Part shown: piece by piece, positions 5,266 through 5,309 of the stretch | How the letters are laid out: the number at the start of each line of letters is the position of its first letter | Position numbering within the stretch: the first letter of the stretch is position 1 | From: Methylobacter sp. | GTDB taxonomy: Bacteria > Pseudomonadota > Gammaproteobacteria > Methylococcales > Methylomonadaceae | DNA length: 5,309 nt | NCBI GenBank assembly: GCA_028714995.1 | Contig: JAQTLI010000242.1 | Coordinates: forward strand, 1 to 5,309 | Direction of reading: 5' to 3' | Position numbers and translations under genes: made by a program | Notes under the pieces: generated by a model | Seen by the model: the letters and a program-made list of their open reading frames with translations, nothing else | Database searches by the model: none | What the model was told of the DNA's origin: nothing

Positions 5266-5309
5266 ATGAAAGTCAAAAAAATAGATAAATGCCCGGTCGC
5301 TTTGCTTCC
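5266..5309 (+). CDS. Start of an iron-regulated, probably exported protein (truncated by the window edge)
   Basis: Only the first 14 codons are present: MKVKKIDKCPVALL. The ATG follows GGGAAGG (5255-5261) by 4 bases, a good ribosome binding site. The lysine-rich start followed by small and hydrophobic residues looks like the beginning of a signal peptide. Together with the Fur box upstream, a TonB-dependent siderophore receptor is the most likely identity, but the fragment itself cannot show this; another exported iron-uptake protein or a membrane protein is equally compatible. Confidence 0.6.
   Translation, partial: MKVKKIDKCPVALL

Noticed and set aside
1..5309. tRNA, rRNA, CRISPR array, riboswitch or phage attachment site
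   Set aside because: I looked for cloverleaf-like segments, regularly spaced direct repeats and known leader motifs and saw none.

Overview
This window looks like chromosomal DNA from a Gram-negative proteobacterium. It holds an outer-membrane cytochrome-porin ending in the aromatic residue typical of beta-barrels, a membrane-anchored c-type cytochrome, Fur boxes of the proteobacterial type, and a short palindromic mobile repeat. The mix of c-type cytochromes and iron control suggests a betaproteobacterium of the Nitrosomonadales type (ammonia or iron oxidisers). That placement is inference from gene flavour, not from a marker gene.

Layout from left to right. (1) 1-1355, + strand: the C-terminal part of a P2A-type cation ATPase, probably Ca2+. 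The hinge motif and membrane helices M5-M10 are present; the phosphorylation motif lies off the left edge. (2) 1513-2895, + strand: a Cyc2-like fused monoheme cytochrome c and outer-membrane porin with its own strong ribosome binding site. (3) A perfect 8-bp hairpin at 2903-2925 separates it from a convergent gene at 2952-3704, - strand: a four-helix inner-membrane protein with one c-type heme site in a periplasmic loop. (4) 3705-3997 is non-coding, followed by a 110-bp MITE-like palindrome (3998-4107) flanked by TA. (5) 4893-4115, - strand: three small genes in an operon (65, 88 and 100 residues), read from a promoter whose -10 and spacer lie inside a near-perfect Fur box. (6) About 240 bp of unexplained, more GC-rich sequence, then a second Fur box and the first 14 codons of a + strand gene (5266 onward) with a signal-peptide-like start.

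The right third is therefore an iron-responsive divergent locus: three tiny genes of unknown function on one side and an iron-regulated, probably exported protein on the other (a TonB-dependent receptor is the obvious guess, but not shown). The second and third small proteins appear to be diverged paralogs of each other. The middle holds two c-type cytochrome genes arranged tail to tail, one predicted in the outer membrane and one in the inner membrane, which could take part in electron transfer across the envelope. The ATPase at the left has clearly higher GC than the rest and ends before a composition break.
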